Source of the DNA: Pedosphaera sp.
Lineage (GTDB): Bacteria > Verrucomicrobiota > Verrucomicrobiia > Limisphaerales > AAA164-E04
Reading direction: 5' to 3'
Assembly (NCBI GenBank): GCA_002690655.1
Contig: NZFL01000013.1
Span: forward strand, 1 to 64,000
DNA: 64,000 nucleotides
Below the pieces are notes generated by a model that had not been told where the DNA came from, did no database searches, and saw only the letters and a list, made by a program, of their open reading frames with translations. Of the stretch, positions 18,740 through 27,057 are shown piece after piece; the stretch's first letter is position 1; each line of letters starts with the position of its first letter. The position numbers and the translations under genes were made by a program.

Positions 18740-18769
18740 GCCTGACACTGTAGTCAGGCTCCCATTTCT
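18740..18769 (+). terminator. Hairpin with U-rich tail directly before pyrR
   Basis: A perfect 7-bp stem GCCTGAC/GTCAGGC (18740-18746 and 18753-18759) with loop ACTGTA, followed by a T-rich run up to the pyrR ATG at 18777. It may end the small gene upstream or act as a leader attenuator for pyrR. The usual PyrR-binding loop sequence was not found, so regulation by PyrR is unproven. Confidence 0.55.
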
Positions 18770-18776
18770 TTTTACT

Positions 18777-19328
18777 ATGAATGCCCAAGTCGAAAAGACC
18801 TCAGACCTGCTGATGGATTCAAATCAGACCGGAATGATGATTCAAGCAATGGCTAATTCCGTTATTGAACAGCATCCTGAACCTAAAAAACTTGCAATCA
18901 TTGGAATACAACAAAAGGGAGTGCTGATCGCAGAAGCGATCAAATCCAAATTAAAAGCACATTGGCCTCATATTGAATTGGCATCGGGGGTGCTTGACAT
19001 AGGCATGTATCGTGACGACCTAGGAATAAACTCTGCCCCTACCTTACAGCCAACCTTCATACCTGAGTGCCTTGAAGAGTTGGATGTTATTCTTGTGGAT
19101 GATGTTTTGCAAAGTGGTCGTACCATTCGGGCTGCCTTGGACGCACTTCGAGATTTCGGTCGACCAAGCCGTATTCAGCTCGCTGTATTGTTCGACCGGG
19201 GTCAGCGTCAGTTGCCGATCCAACCAGATTACGTAGGCAAAGAGATCCAATTGAGGAATGAACAATTTATTGTTGTGAAATCTCTGGAAGAAGCAGGTGA
19301 GCTTGAGGTATGTTTAACTCTCAAATGA
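18777..19328 (+). CDS. pyrR: Bifunctional pyrimidine regulator / uracil phosphoribosyltransferase PyrR
   Basis: 183 residues from the ATG at 18777, matching PyrR length; the frame opens to 18645 but that part overlaps a hairpin and is not PyrR-like. The PRPP-binding signature ILVDDVLQSGRTIRAALD is at about 105-122. KLAIIGIQQKGVLIAEAI and GVLDIGMYRDDLG are the other type I PRTase loops typical of PyrR. In Bacillus it binds pyr leader RNA in response to UMP and makes UMP from uracil and PRPP. The stop codon overlaps the pyrB ATG (ATGA), the standard pyrR-pyrB order and coupling. No carA/B, pyrC or pyrD follow in this window. Identification is secure; RNA regulation is inferred. Confidence 0.93.
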   Translation: MNAQVEKTSDLLMDSNQTGMMIQAMANSVIEQHPEPKKLAIIGIQQKGVLIAEAIKSKLKAHWPHIELASGVLDIGMYRDDLGINSAPTLQPTFIPECLEELDVILVDDVLQSGRTIRAALDALRDFGRPSRIQLAVLFDRGQRQLPIQPDYVGKEIQLRNEQFIVVKSLEEAGELEVCLTLK

Positions 19329-20278
19329 CCTGGAAACGAAAGCATCTCCTTGACATATACAACCTTTCGAAAGAGGAAATCCTTGCTGTTCTCGACACGG
19401 CAAAGGGTTTCAAGCAATTAGGGCGTCGATCCATCAAGAAAATTCCTGCACTGCGCGGAAAAACCGTCGTTAACTTGTTTGTAGAGCCGTCCACTCGTAC
19501 GCGAATAAGTTTTGAACTGGCGGCACAGCGACTGGCTGCTGACATCGTTAATTTCACAGCAGAAGCCTCATCCTTCAAAAAAGGGGAAACCCTCAAAGAT
19601 ACCGCCAAGATTCTGGAAGCCCTTTCGGCAGACATCGTCATCATTCGCCATCGCTCTGCAGGAGCACCCCATTTTTTATCACGCGTAGTAAATACTTCGC
19701 TGGTTAACGCGGGCGACGGTGCTCATGCGCACCCTACCCAGGCGCTTCTGGACTTGTTTACCATGCGCGAAAAAGTAGGTGATATTGCTGGAAAGAAAGT
19801 GACCATACTTGGCGATATTTTATTCAGTCGAGTAGCCCGCAGCAACATATGGGGATTATTAAAACTTGGAGCTCAAGTAACTTTGTGTGGTCCTCCGACC
19901 TTGGTCCCCAAATCCTTAGAATCCATGGGTTGCAAAGTTACCTATAATTTAAAAGAAGCCATTTCCACAGCTGATTTCATCAATTTACTTAGGATTCAAC
20001 ATGAGCGTCAACGCCACAGTATGTTTCCAAGCCTGGGGGAATATTCCAAGCTTTTTGGATTGAACAAAGAGCGACTCGCCTGGACCCGACCTAATGCAGT
20101 GATCATGCACCCTGGTCCCGTGAATCGGGGTGTTGAACTGGACAGTGAAATTGCAGATTCGGATCGCAGCGTCATACTCGATCAGGTAACCAATGGTTTG
20201 GCGGTGAGAATGGCGGTTCTTTTTCTGATAAGTGGAGGAGATCCATCCAAAGAGACTGGTGACAAACCTTCCACCTGA
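19325..20278 (+). CDS. pyrB: Aspartate carbamoyltransferase catalytic subunit
   Basis: 317 residues from the ATG that overlaps the pyrR stop as ATGA; an in-frame ATG at 19310 would overlap pyrR further. It condenses carbamoyl phosphate with aspartate, the first committed step of UMP synthesis. The carbamoyl-phosphate loop STRTRISFE is seen near residue 50, KGETLKDTAK supplies the neighbouring-subunit loop, HPTQALLDL is near 135, the aspartate-site Arg region RIQHERQ is near 225, and HPGPVNRG is near 260. No regulatory subunit pyrI is present, consistent with the PyrR-type unregulated trimer class. The next gene starts 25 bases downstream on the same strand. Confidence 0.96.
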   Translation: MTWKRKHLLDIYNLSKEEILAVLDTAKGFKQLGRRSIKKIPALRGKTVVNLFVEPSTRTRISFELAAQRLAADIVNFTAEASSFKKGETLKDTAKILEALSADIVIIRHRSAGAPHFLSRVVNTSLVNAGDGAHAHPTQALLDLFTMREKVGDIAGKKVTILGDILFSRVARSNIWGLLKLGAQVTLCGPPTLVPKSLESMGCKVTYNLKEAISTADFINLLRIQHERQRHSMFPSLGEYSKLFGLNKERLAWTRPNAVIMHPGPVNRGVELDSEIADSDRSVILDQVTNGLAVRMAVLFLISGGDPSKETGDKPST

Positions 20279-20303
20279 GTAAACCAATTCATTCAATCTT
20301 CAT

Positions 20304-20954
20304 ATGCACACCAAATCGATGACTTCTCTTGGTTATTTGGTAATCCTGAGCACTAGTTTGTTCAGCGGATGCCACACATCCAAAGTAACAGAACCTTCAC
20401 GCACTGCAGCGGAGCTGTTGATGCTAAGCCATTCGGCGGACCACGCCATCAGGGAAATGGATTTTTCGACACTCGATGGTAAAAAATTATTTTTGGATGT
20501 CAGTTATTTCGAGAGCGTTGACAAGCCCTACGTGCTTGGTGCACTAAGAGAAAAACTTGGGGAAGACGGGTTGATTTTATTATCCTCTTCAGACGAGGCC
20601 GAATACATACTTGAACTTCGTAGCCGCGGTTTGGGTTTGGACACAAGAACCTCCCTGTTTGGTTTGCCTTCCATGGATATTCCCATTCCCCTGGCCGGGC
20701 GTATTACTTCACCAGAACTTGCCTTTTACAAGGCTCAAAAAGCCGACAGCATTGCGAGTTTTGCTCTGGCAGTATACCGTAAAACTGATGGTCTGGACCT
20801 TGAGCTCACGTCGAGTGGGGCAGCAGAATCTACATTCAACCAATATCAAATACTTGGGTTCATCAAGTGGAGGTCGACTGACATTCCTGAGCTTAAACCA
20901 ACCTCGTTTGGAATCAGGAATCAGATTCGCAAGCCAGAACATGATACTCGCTGA
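20304..20954 (+). CDS. Putative lipoprotein of unknown function
   Basis: 216 residues with a lipoprotein signal peptide: LVILSTSLFSGC puts the lipidated Cys at 23. The mature part contains RTAAELLMLSHSADHAI, LFLDVSYFESVDKPYVLGAL and YILELRSRGLGLDTR, followed by a Pro-rich DIPIPLAGRITSPELAFYKA segment. I have seen similar lipoproteins in Planctomycetes and Verrucomicrobia, possibly an uncharacterised DUF family (DUF6655 is a guess), but cannot assign function. It lies 25 bases after pyrB and 49 before fumC, so it is probably in the same transcript. Outer-membrane or periplasmic location is inferred. Confidence 0.75.
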   Translation: MHTKSMTSLGYLVILSTSLFSGCHTSKVTEPSRTAAELLMLSHSADHAIREMDFSTLDGKKLFLDVSYFESVDKPYVLGALREKLGEDGLILLSSSDEAEYILELRSRGLGLDTRTSLFGLPSMDIPIPLAGRITSPELAFYKAQKADSIASFALAVYRKTDGLDLELTSSGAAESTFNQYQILGFIKWRSTDIPELKPTSFGIRNQIRKPEHDTR

Positions 20955-21003
20955 AAACCGGGCTAGATAAACAGCGGCGTATCATTAAATATTATTAAAA
21001 TAT

Positions 21004-22419
21004 ATGACAGAAAACATTAACTATCGAATCGAAAAAGACACCATGGGGGAGGTGCAAGTCCCCGCAGATGCATACTGGGGTGCACAGACTCAAAGATCTC
21101 TTCAGAACTTCAAGATTGGGGAACAAAAAATGCCACGAGAAATCATACTTGGTTTTGCTTATTTGAAAAAAGCGGCCGCGTTGACAAATCGTGATTGTGA
21201 GGTGTTGTCTGCTGAAAAAGCACAGCTTATTTCGAGAGCATGCGATGAGATCCTGAGTGGAGACCTTGACGATCAATTTCCGCTGGTTGTCTGGCAAACA
21301 GGCAGTGGCACGCAGAGTAACATGAACGTTAATGAAGTGGTTGCTCATCGGGGACATGTCCTTCAGGGCGGAGAACTGGCAGATTCAAGCAAAGTGTTGC
21401 ACCCGAATGATGACGTCAACAAGTCACAGTCCTCCAATGATACTTTCCCAACTGCGATGCACATAGCAGCATACTCAATGCTTGTAGAGGTGACTGTGCC
21501 AAAAATCCGCAAATTGAGAGACACCCTCGCAGACAAGGCAAGGGCGTTTATGGGGGTTGTCAAAATTGGTCGTACGCATTTTATGGATGCCACGCCTCTG
21601 ACCCTGGGGCAGGAACTTTCAGGTTACGTGAGCCAGTTGGATCATGGCCTCAATGCCCTGGAACGTTCTCTGGATCACTTATCCGAACTAGCACTCGGTG
21701 GTACTGCAGTAGGAACCGGATTGAACACTCCCCCTGGATTTGATGTCAAGGTTGCTGCAAAAATTGCGGAGTTAACCCAGTATCCGTTCCGTACTGCCGA
21801 GAATAAGTTCGAAGCTCTGGGAGCTCACGATGCTGTGGTCGAATCAAGCGGTGCGCTGAAGACGCTTGCTGTCAGCTTGATGAAGATTGGTAACGATATC
21901 CGCATGCTGACCTCGGGGCCGCGTTGCGGTATTGGGGAAATCGTGATCCCTGCCAACGAACCCGGATCCTCGATCATGCCCGGTAAGGTAAATCCGACAC
22001 AGTGCGAAGCTTTGACCATGGTATGTGCCCAAGTAATTGGTAATGATGCGGCGATTTCAGTGGGTGGTATGAATGGTCATTTTGAACTCAATGTTTTTAA
22101 GCCTGTCATGATTTTTAATTTCCTTATGGCTGCTCGAAACCTTGGAGAAGCTTGTGAATCTTTCAATGATCATTGCATCGTTGGCCTGCAACCCAATCAT
22201 ACGAACATCAAAAAGAATCTTGAAGATTCACTGATGCTTGTTACCGCGCTCAATCCGAAGATCGGATATGAAAACGCAGCGAAAATTGCCAAGAAAGCAC
22301 ATGCTGAAAACTCAACTCTCAGACAAGCTGCTCTTGATTTGCAACTACTGACGGATGCTGAATTCACTGAGTGGGTTGATCCCTCCAAGATGATCGGTAA
22401 AACCCCAGCCATTCCCTGA
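21004..22419 (+). CDS. fumC: Class II fumarate hydratase
   Basis: 471 residues, normal length for iron-independent fumarase C, which interconverts fumarate and malate in the TCA cycle. The N-terminal [40 protein letters not shown], the [17 protein letters not shown] substrate loop, and the fumarase/aspartase signature [13 protein letters not shown] (near 320) are all present. The mobile-loop Ser is within that signature, and the fumarase-type [16 protein letters not shown] is intact. AT-rich sequence precedes the ATG. The GrpE-like gene begins seven bases after the stop, so the two are coupled. Identification is essentially certain. Confidence 0.97.
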   Translation: MTENINYRIEKDTMGEVQVPADAYWGAQTQRSLQNFKIGEQKMPREIILGFAYLKKAAALTNRDCEVLSAEKAQLISRACDEILSGDLDDQFPLVVWQTGSGTQSNMNVNEVVAHRGHVLQGGELADSSKVLHPNDDVNKSQSSNDTFPTAMHIAAYSMLVEVTVPKIRKLRDTLADKARAFMGVVKIGRTHFMDATPLTLGQELSGYVSQLDHGLNALERSLDHLSELALGGTAVGTGLNTPPGFDVKVAAKIAELTQYPFRTAENKFEALGAHDAVVESSGALKTLAVSLMKIGNDIRMLTSGPRCGIGEIVIPANEPGSSIMPGKVNPTQCEALTMVCAQVIGNDAAISVGGMNGHFELNVFKPVMIFNFLMAARNLGEACESFNDHCIVGLQPNHTNIKKNLEDSLMLVTALNPKIGYENAAKIAKKAHAENSTLRQAALDLQLLTDAEFTEWVDPSKMIGKTPAIP

Positions 22420-22426
22420 ATTAATT

Positions 22427-23473
22427 ATGACCATTTTAAATCAAGCTCAACGCATATCAAAAGTACCCTTTATTATCGGAGATTTGCTCCTTCTCGCAAT
22501 AGGAGCTTGGATCATCTGGGACACAGGGGGATTGCCTGATGGTTATCTGCTGAAGACCGTTGTCGGCTGCGTGGTGGTGGGGATATTCTTTAGTGTGCTT
22601 CCTTTCCTGCTGGATTATCGAGCGGAGCTCAAGCGTGAGGAAATCAATGAGTTCCAAAACGTCGCTGAGCAGCTGAAGTCGTTGACGCAACTTGAAGAGT
22701 ATATTCGGCACGCAACTTCGCAATGGCAATCCATTCAGGACCATTGTCTCAAGACCGTTGAAGATGCCGGTCAGATTGGTCAAACAATGTCCGAAGAGTC
22801 ACAGCGCTTTGCGGAGGTGATGCAGAGCATGAATGTATCCGAAAAGGAACATCTTCGAGTTGAGATTGAAAAGTTAAGACGCAGCGAGCGCGATTGGCTG
22901 CAGGCAATTGTTCGAGTTCTGGACCATGTCTTCTCCTTGCACAAGGCCGCGCTTCAATCGGGGCAGCAAAAGCTGATCCACCAGATTTCAAACTTTCAGC
23001 ACGCGGTCACGGATGTGGTCCGTAGAATGGGATTGGTCCAGCAGAATGCCGAATCTGGAGTTCTCTATAACAGTGAACTACATCAGGTTTTAAATAAAGA
23101 GAACGAACAGTTTCGGGAAGCTTCCGTTGCTGAAACCTTGGCTCCTGGCTTTACCTTTCAGGGACGCTTGGTGAGATTGCCTTTGGTAAGGCTGGTAGAA
23201 AAATCATCGTTACCATCCTCGGGAGAAAAAACAGATTCAGCAGGTCGTCAGGTTGAAAGTTCTGGTGTTGTAAAAGGTCCAACGAGCTCTGCGACAAATG
23301 CACCTATCAAGAAGGACTCAGGATCCTTGCGGTCAGTAACTGACGCAAAACCGCAGCATGTTGATGACGAAGCGACCCCGCTGCCTTCTATCGAGAATGA
23401 ATCCAAAATAACGGATTCTTCAAATAATCCAGGAAAGAGTGAAGATCCTGGATTATTTGATCAGGATCAATGA
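22427..23473 (+). CDS. Membrane-anchored GrpE-like protein
   Basis: 348 residues. Two membrane helices come first (about 12-32 and 42-62), then a long acidic/basic coiled coil (about 65-200), and then a segment matching the C-terminal beta-wing of GrpE: RRMGL near 200, SELHQVL near 216-222, and ETLAPGFTFQGRLVRLPLV near 236-254, which follows the GrpE pattern of a His-containing turn, a V..V...GY...GR..R..-V ending. Residues 258-348 are low-complexity and probably disordered. GrpE is the nucleotide exchange factor of DnaK; a divergent membrane-tethered version could position DnaK at the membrane. This is inference, as no DnaK or DnaJ is in the window. It overlaps the convergent cobA-hemD gene by seven bases. 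Confidence 0.65.
   Translation: MTILNQAQRISKVPFIIGDLLLLAIGAWIIWDTGGLPDGYLLKTVVGCVVVGIFFSVLPFLLDYRAELKREEINEFQNVAEQLKSLTQLEEYIRHATSQWQSIQDHCLKTVEDAGQIGQTMSEESQRFAEVMQSMNVSEKEHLRVEIEKLRRSERDWLQAIVRVLDHVFSLHKAALQSGQQKLIHQISNFQHAVTDVVRRMGLVQQNAESGVLYNSELHQVLNKENEQFREASVAETLAPGFTFQGRLVRLPLVRLVEKSSLPSSGEKTDSAGRQVESSGVVKGPTSSATNAPIKKDSGSLRSVTDAKPQHVDDEATPLPSIENESKITDSSNNPGKSEDPGLFDQDQ
23422..23458. terminator. Perfect inverted repeat at the 3' ends of two convergent genes
   Basis: A 13-bp perfect inverted repeat (AAATAATCCAGGA and its complement) with an 11-base loop lies inside the last codons of the GrpE-like gene, just before the convergent cobA-hemD stop. A/T-rich stem ends could serve as the release region in both directions, but neither side has a clean T run, so termination is a reasonable but unproven role. 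Confidence 0.5.
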
Positions 23474-25014
23474 TCATCATCTGGTGATCGGAGTTCAAAT
23501 TCGGTTACGGCATGCGCAAGGCCCTTGCCTGTATGCTGGATTGCTTCGGTCGTTACCTGAACCTTCAAAGATTCCAGAGTTTTGGAAGTTTCAGGTCCAA
23601 TGCTGGCTACTTTTAATTCCGGGTATGTCTCCAGCAAATCAGGGAGATCAAATCGATCATGAAAATGTTGTACTGCTGAACTGCTCGTAAACGTCAACCA
23701 GTCAGCACCTTCATTTTGAAGTTTTTCTCCAGTTTCCTGTGGATCGTTTGTTTCTGAGACAGTTCGGTAACACGCAACGTCATCCACCATGGCGCCTTCT
23801 TTTTCCAATAATTGGGGAAGCTCGGGGTTGGCAACCTCAGCTCGCGCCAGAAGGATACGGATATTTTCTACGCTTTCATGGCTGTGGATGGCATCTTTGA
23901 TTTGATCCGCACGATAAGCCGCAGGTATGGCGTCTACTGTCAGGTGAAGTGCCTCAATTCGTTTGGCTGTAGCTGGCCCCACCGCTGCAATACGCACATT
24001 TCCAATGGAGCGAATATCATTGTAAGCTTTGAAGAAGGCTTCAAAAAAAGCGTCAACTCCTCGAGCGCTAGTGAAAATGACCCAATCGTATTCGCCGATG
24101 CCCAGGATACATTCGACAAGTTCACGAGATCGAGTAGTTACATCAGAGCGCAACACGGGCACAGGAAGAATATCGGCCCCCAGATCATTGAGACGCTGTG
24201 TCAGGGAATCTTCTTTGGACGGCGCACGAGTGACGACAACTTTCTTCCCGAATAATGGTTTTCTTTCAAACCAATTCAACGTTTTTCGCAGTGTAACGAC
24301 CTGGCCGATGACGACAATAGATGGTGAAGTGATTCCTTTATCAACGGCGATATCCGGTAAATTGCCAAGTGTTCCTGAGACTGATTTTTGCTTGCCGTAA
24401 GTACCCCAGCTGATCATTGCTGCGGGTGTGGATGCAGGGAGTTCATGCTTAATTAACTCATCTGCTACGTCCTTAAAGCGCTCGACACACATGAGCAATA
24501 CCTTGGTGCCTGGTGTGCGGGCAATCGTATCCCACGGATAATCCGGCACTTTTTGATTTGGGTTGGATCTGCCAGTGAAAACGCTGTAACTAGACGAAAT
24601 TTCTCGGTGGGTCAATGGAATCCCTGCATATGCCGGTACCGCGTTTACAGAAGAAATTCCCGGTATGACCTCAAAAATGATACCTGCCTCATGAAGGGTA
24701 GTTGCTTCTTCTCCTCCACGGCCGAAAATAAAAGGATCTCCTCCTTTCAAGCGAACGACCATTTTACCTTCTTTTGCCTTCTGGACCAGAAGCTGGTTGA
24801 TAGCTTCCTGTGACATGGTATGGGATCGTGGTTTTTTTCCTCCAAAAATTATTTCTGCTTCAGGCTTGGCATGCTCCAGCAGGGCAGGGTTGACCAGAGC
24901 ATCATGTATAATGCAATCCGCTTTGGATAGGAGTTTGGCGCCCTTCAGTGATATAAGCTCTTTATCACCGGGGCCTGCTCCTACAAGAAATACTTTGCCA
25001 ATGTGCGTCGACAT
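23467..25014 (-). CDS. Fused uroporphyrinogen-III C-methyltransferase / uroporphyrinogen-III synthase
   Basis: 515 residues combining two tetrapyrrole enzymes. The N-terminal half (about 1-250) is SUMT/CobA: GKVFLVGAGPGDKELISLKG, VVRLKGGDPFIFGRGGEE, PGISSVNAVPAYAGIPLTHR and GMISWGT-like segments; it methylates uroporphyrinogen III to precorrin-2. The C-terminal half (about 258-510) is HemD: KKVVVTRAPSKEDSLTQRL, the DWVIFTSARGVDAFF segment, AAVGPATAKRIEAL and WLTFTSSSAVQHF; it cyclises hydroxymethylbilane to uroporphyrinogen III. Such CobA-HemD fusions are known in several phyla and feed siroheme or cobalamin. hemC is not adjacent. The ATG at 25014 has the expected GKVFLVG start. The upstream region lacks a visible cobalamin riboswitch. 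Confidence 0.93.
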   Translation of the reverse strand: MSTHIGKVFLVGAGPGDKELISLKGAKLLSKADCIIHDALVNPALLEHAKPEAEIIFGGKKPRSHTMSQEAINQLLVQKAKEGKMVVRLKGGDPFIFGRGGEEATTLHEAGIIFEVIPGISSVNAVPAYAGIPLTHREISSSYSVFTGRSNPNQKVPDYPWDTIARTPGTKVLLMCVERFKDVADELIKHELPASTPAAMISWGTYGKQKSVSGTLGNLPDIAVDKGITSPSIVVIGQVVTLRKTLNWFERKPLFGKKVVVTRAPSKEDSLTQRLNDLGADILPVPVLRSDVTTRSRELVECILGIGEYDWVIFTSARGVDAFFEAFFKAYNDIRSIGNVRIAAVGPATAKRIEALHLTVDAIPAAYRADQIKDAIHSHESVENIRILLARAEVANPELPQLLEKEGAMVDDVACYRTVSETNDPQETGEKLQNEGADWLTFTSSSAVQHFHDRFDLPDLLETYPELKVASIGPETSKTLESLKVQVTTEAIQHTGKGLAHAVTEFELRSPDDDH

Positions 25015-25724
25015 CCATGCAATCTATCTGGCACTCGACCAAAATTGCAACGCATGGTTGAAGAATTTAGTGAAGAGACTGTCGATCGGAAGCTGCTTGC
25101 AAGAATGCCTGGTTCATCTTCAACTGGCACGCCCCGCCTTTGAATCATCAGAGGGTAGATGCTTGGGGTAACAAGATCGCCCCAGCTATGTGTGTTGCAT
25201 AGGCTCCGGCATGCACTGAAAGTGCCTTGCGATAAAACCTCAGTCACACCTTGCGGCTCCATCACTGCCTGAAATCCAAGCCCAGAGCTCATGCAAACTG
25301 TAAAGCCTGTTCTAATACCGCCAGTTTTAGTTCCAGTCAGCTGATGGTTCGTTCCTTCTGACTGGATACGTTTGCCGCGATACGCTCTTTGGCTGAGGAT
25401 ATCACAAGATCTCATGGTCATGAAAGCGAGTGGTTGGCAAGGGCCGGTCGTATGCTCGGGTATGGTTGTGCGCAGGTTATAAGCGGGGCGGTGGAAGTCC
25501 ATGGTTTTTCATGGACAGGGAGGCGCAGTCTTGTTCCTTGTTTCACTCTTTTAGGTTGGAGTAATCTCTTTGCTGCAGTATGGGTAGGTGACAGATCTTT
25601 CGGAATCTAATAAAAGTGTTCTAACTGCCGTTTGTCTTTTAGTGCCCCCCAATTGCCATCATGCCACTTAAGTCGACCTCAATGAAATTTCTCTCTTTGG
25701 AGGGCGAGAAACAATCGGTGATCA
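25015..25724. other. 710-base stretch without a recognised gene; contains a hairpin
   Basis: Between cobA-hemD and the ureohydrolase, both minus strand. A minus frame is open across 25502-24981 but overlaps the cobA-hemD start and has no recognisable protein features. One clear inverted repeat lies at 25497-25516 (GTCCATG/CATGGAC around a six-base loop). It may hold the cobA-hemD promoter and leader, an unannotated RNA, or a decayed gene. I found no cobalamin riboswitch, tmRNA, RNase P or SRP RNA pattern. Confidence 0.45.
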
Positions 25725-26771
25725 TTAATGGTCGATGGCCTGAAGTTTTCCCTGAGAGGCCGCTGTCCAGCAACATAGCTTGTAGAGGATACGCGCGCCT
25801 ACGTTGGCGTCCCATTCTGTTTCTCCAGGAGAAACCTCGCACAAGTCGAATCCTGCGATCCTTCTGCCGCTTTTAACGAGTGCCTTGAAGAGGCTCAGTA
25901 CTTCCCCAAAGTCGAGACCGCCGGGAACCGGAGTACCTGTATTTGGGCATAATTTTGGATCCAATCCGTCAATGTCGAAACTTACATAAACGTATTGTGG
26001 AAGTGTATCAATTATCTCTTGAATGGACTGTCCCCATGCCACTCCTTGATGAGCAGCTTCTTTCAAGTCCGCATCGAAAAATGTATGAATGCGGTTTGGG
26101 TTTTCATGAATCAATTCCAGTTCCTGCTGGCAAAGATCACGGATGCCCACTTGGGTTAATGTTTTGAGGGTAGTCATCTTGAGCGCGTTCCACATGATGC
26201 TGGCATGCGAGTATTGAAAGCCTTCATAGGCAGGTCTCAAATCGGCATGTGCATCGATTTGGAGAATTCCGAAATCTCCGTAATGCTCCGCTATCGCCTC
26301 CATTAATCCAAGAGGGCAGCTATGATCTCCTCCCAATAATGCTGGGATCTTTTGATTCTGCAATAACTCCAAAGCCTGAATTTTAATAGATTCCTTCAAA
26401 CAAAATCCGGCCTGATTCGCTTCTTGAACAACAGGGAAATTCGGATTGGGGGGCATGCCCTCTTCCAGTGACTCAATGTAAGAAACTGTTTTTGTTCTCA
26501 GCTGCTTGCTCTTCCTCTGAATGTCTGGATCAAGCAATTTCAGACAATAACCAGGCTGCCATGCCTCATGAAAATTTGGATCAGCCAGGTCTAGCTGGGC
26601 GGATGCTTTCAGAATAGCTGCGGGGCCATTTGAAGTGCCGGATCCGTATGAAACAGTCACCTCCCATGGCACAGAAAGAATGATCACGGCAGCTTGGCTT
26701 TCATCTGCGGGAAGACCAAAAAGGGTGCCTTTAATTCCCACTCCATTGGGATCAAAATCATTGGAAATCAT
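25725..26771 (-). CDS. Agmatinase/arginase-family ureohydrolase
   Basis: 348 residues of the binuclear manganese ureohydrolase fold. Metal ligands are visible: GGDHS with His150, QIDAHADLR with Asp173, His175 and Asp177, and SFDIDGLDP with Asp266 and Asp268. SYGSGTSNGPAAILKAS near 41-57 is the usual N-terminal block, and EVSPGETEWDANVGARI gives the Glu of the guanidino site. It hydrolyses a guanidino compound to urea plus amine; agmatine is the most common substrate for proteins with this N-terminal pattern (polyamine synthesis), but arginase or other guanidinobase activity cannot be excluded. Its neighbours give no pathway support. The cysteine-rich C-terminus (KLCCW) is unremarkable. Confidence 0.88.
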   Translation of the reverse strand: MISNDFDPNGVGIKGTLFGLPADESQAAVIILSVPWEVTVSYGSGTSNGPAAILKASAQLDLADPNFHEAWQPGYCLKLLDPDIQRKSKQLRTKTVSYIESLEEGMPPNPNFPVVQEANQAGFCLKESIKIQALELLQNQKIPALLGGDHSCPLGLMEAIAEHYGDFGILQIDAHADLRPAYEGFQYSHASIMWNALKMTTLKTLTQVGIRDLCQQELELIHENPNRIHTFFDADLKEAAHQGVAWGQSIQEIIDTLPQYVYVSFDIDGLDPKLCPNTGTPVPGGLDFGEVLSLFKALVKSGRRIAGFDLCEVSPGETEWDANVGARILYKLCCWTAASQGKLQAIDH

Positions 26772-27057
26772 TTCGAAAGTTTGATGGAAACTGTTTTCAG
26801 AGTTGCTTCACAGACGTTTGAATTCGATGGCAGGCTTGGTGACTGGAATCGCTGGTCGTTGCCTAACGCAATACACAGAGAATGCCAGGCTTGCCAGATA
26901 CATGATTGATTGATGCCATCTTGGACTGAAGAAATCCCTGGCGCTTGAATATGGGTATATTTGCCCTTCATGAAGCTTATCGTGTCTTGGTGTGGAGACT
27001 GAATCAAGCCTTGTTAACTTAGCCTTTTCTGGACGATTGATTTATCTTGATGTCGTA

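Noticed and set aside
25015-25400. Possible cobalamin riboswitch upstream of cobA-hemD
   Set aside because: The conserved B12-box pattern and overall core were not found.
24981-25502. 173-codon minus-strand open frame over the cobA-hemD start
   Set aside because: Overlaps the clearly real N-terminus of CobA-HemD, shows no domain, and its amino acid composition looks like noise.
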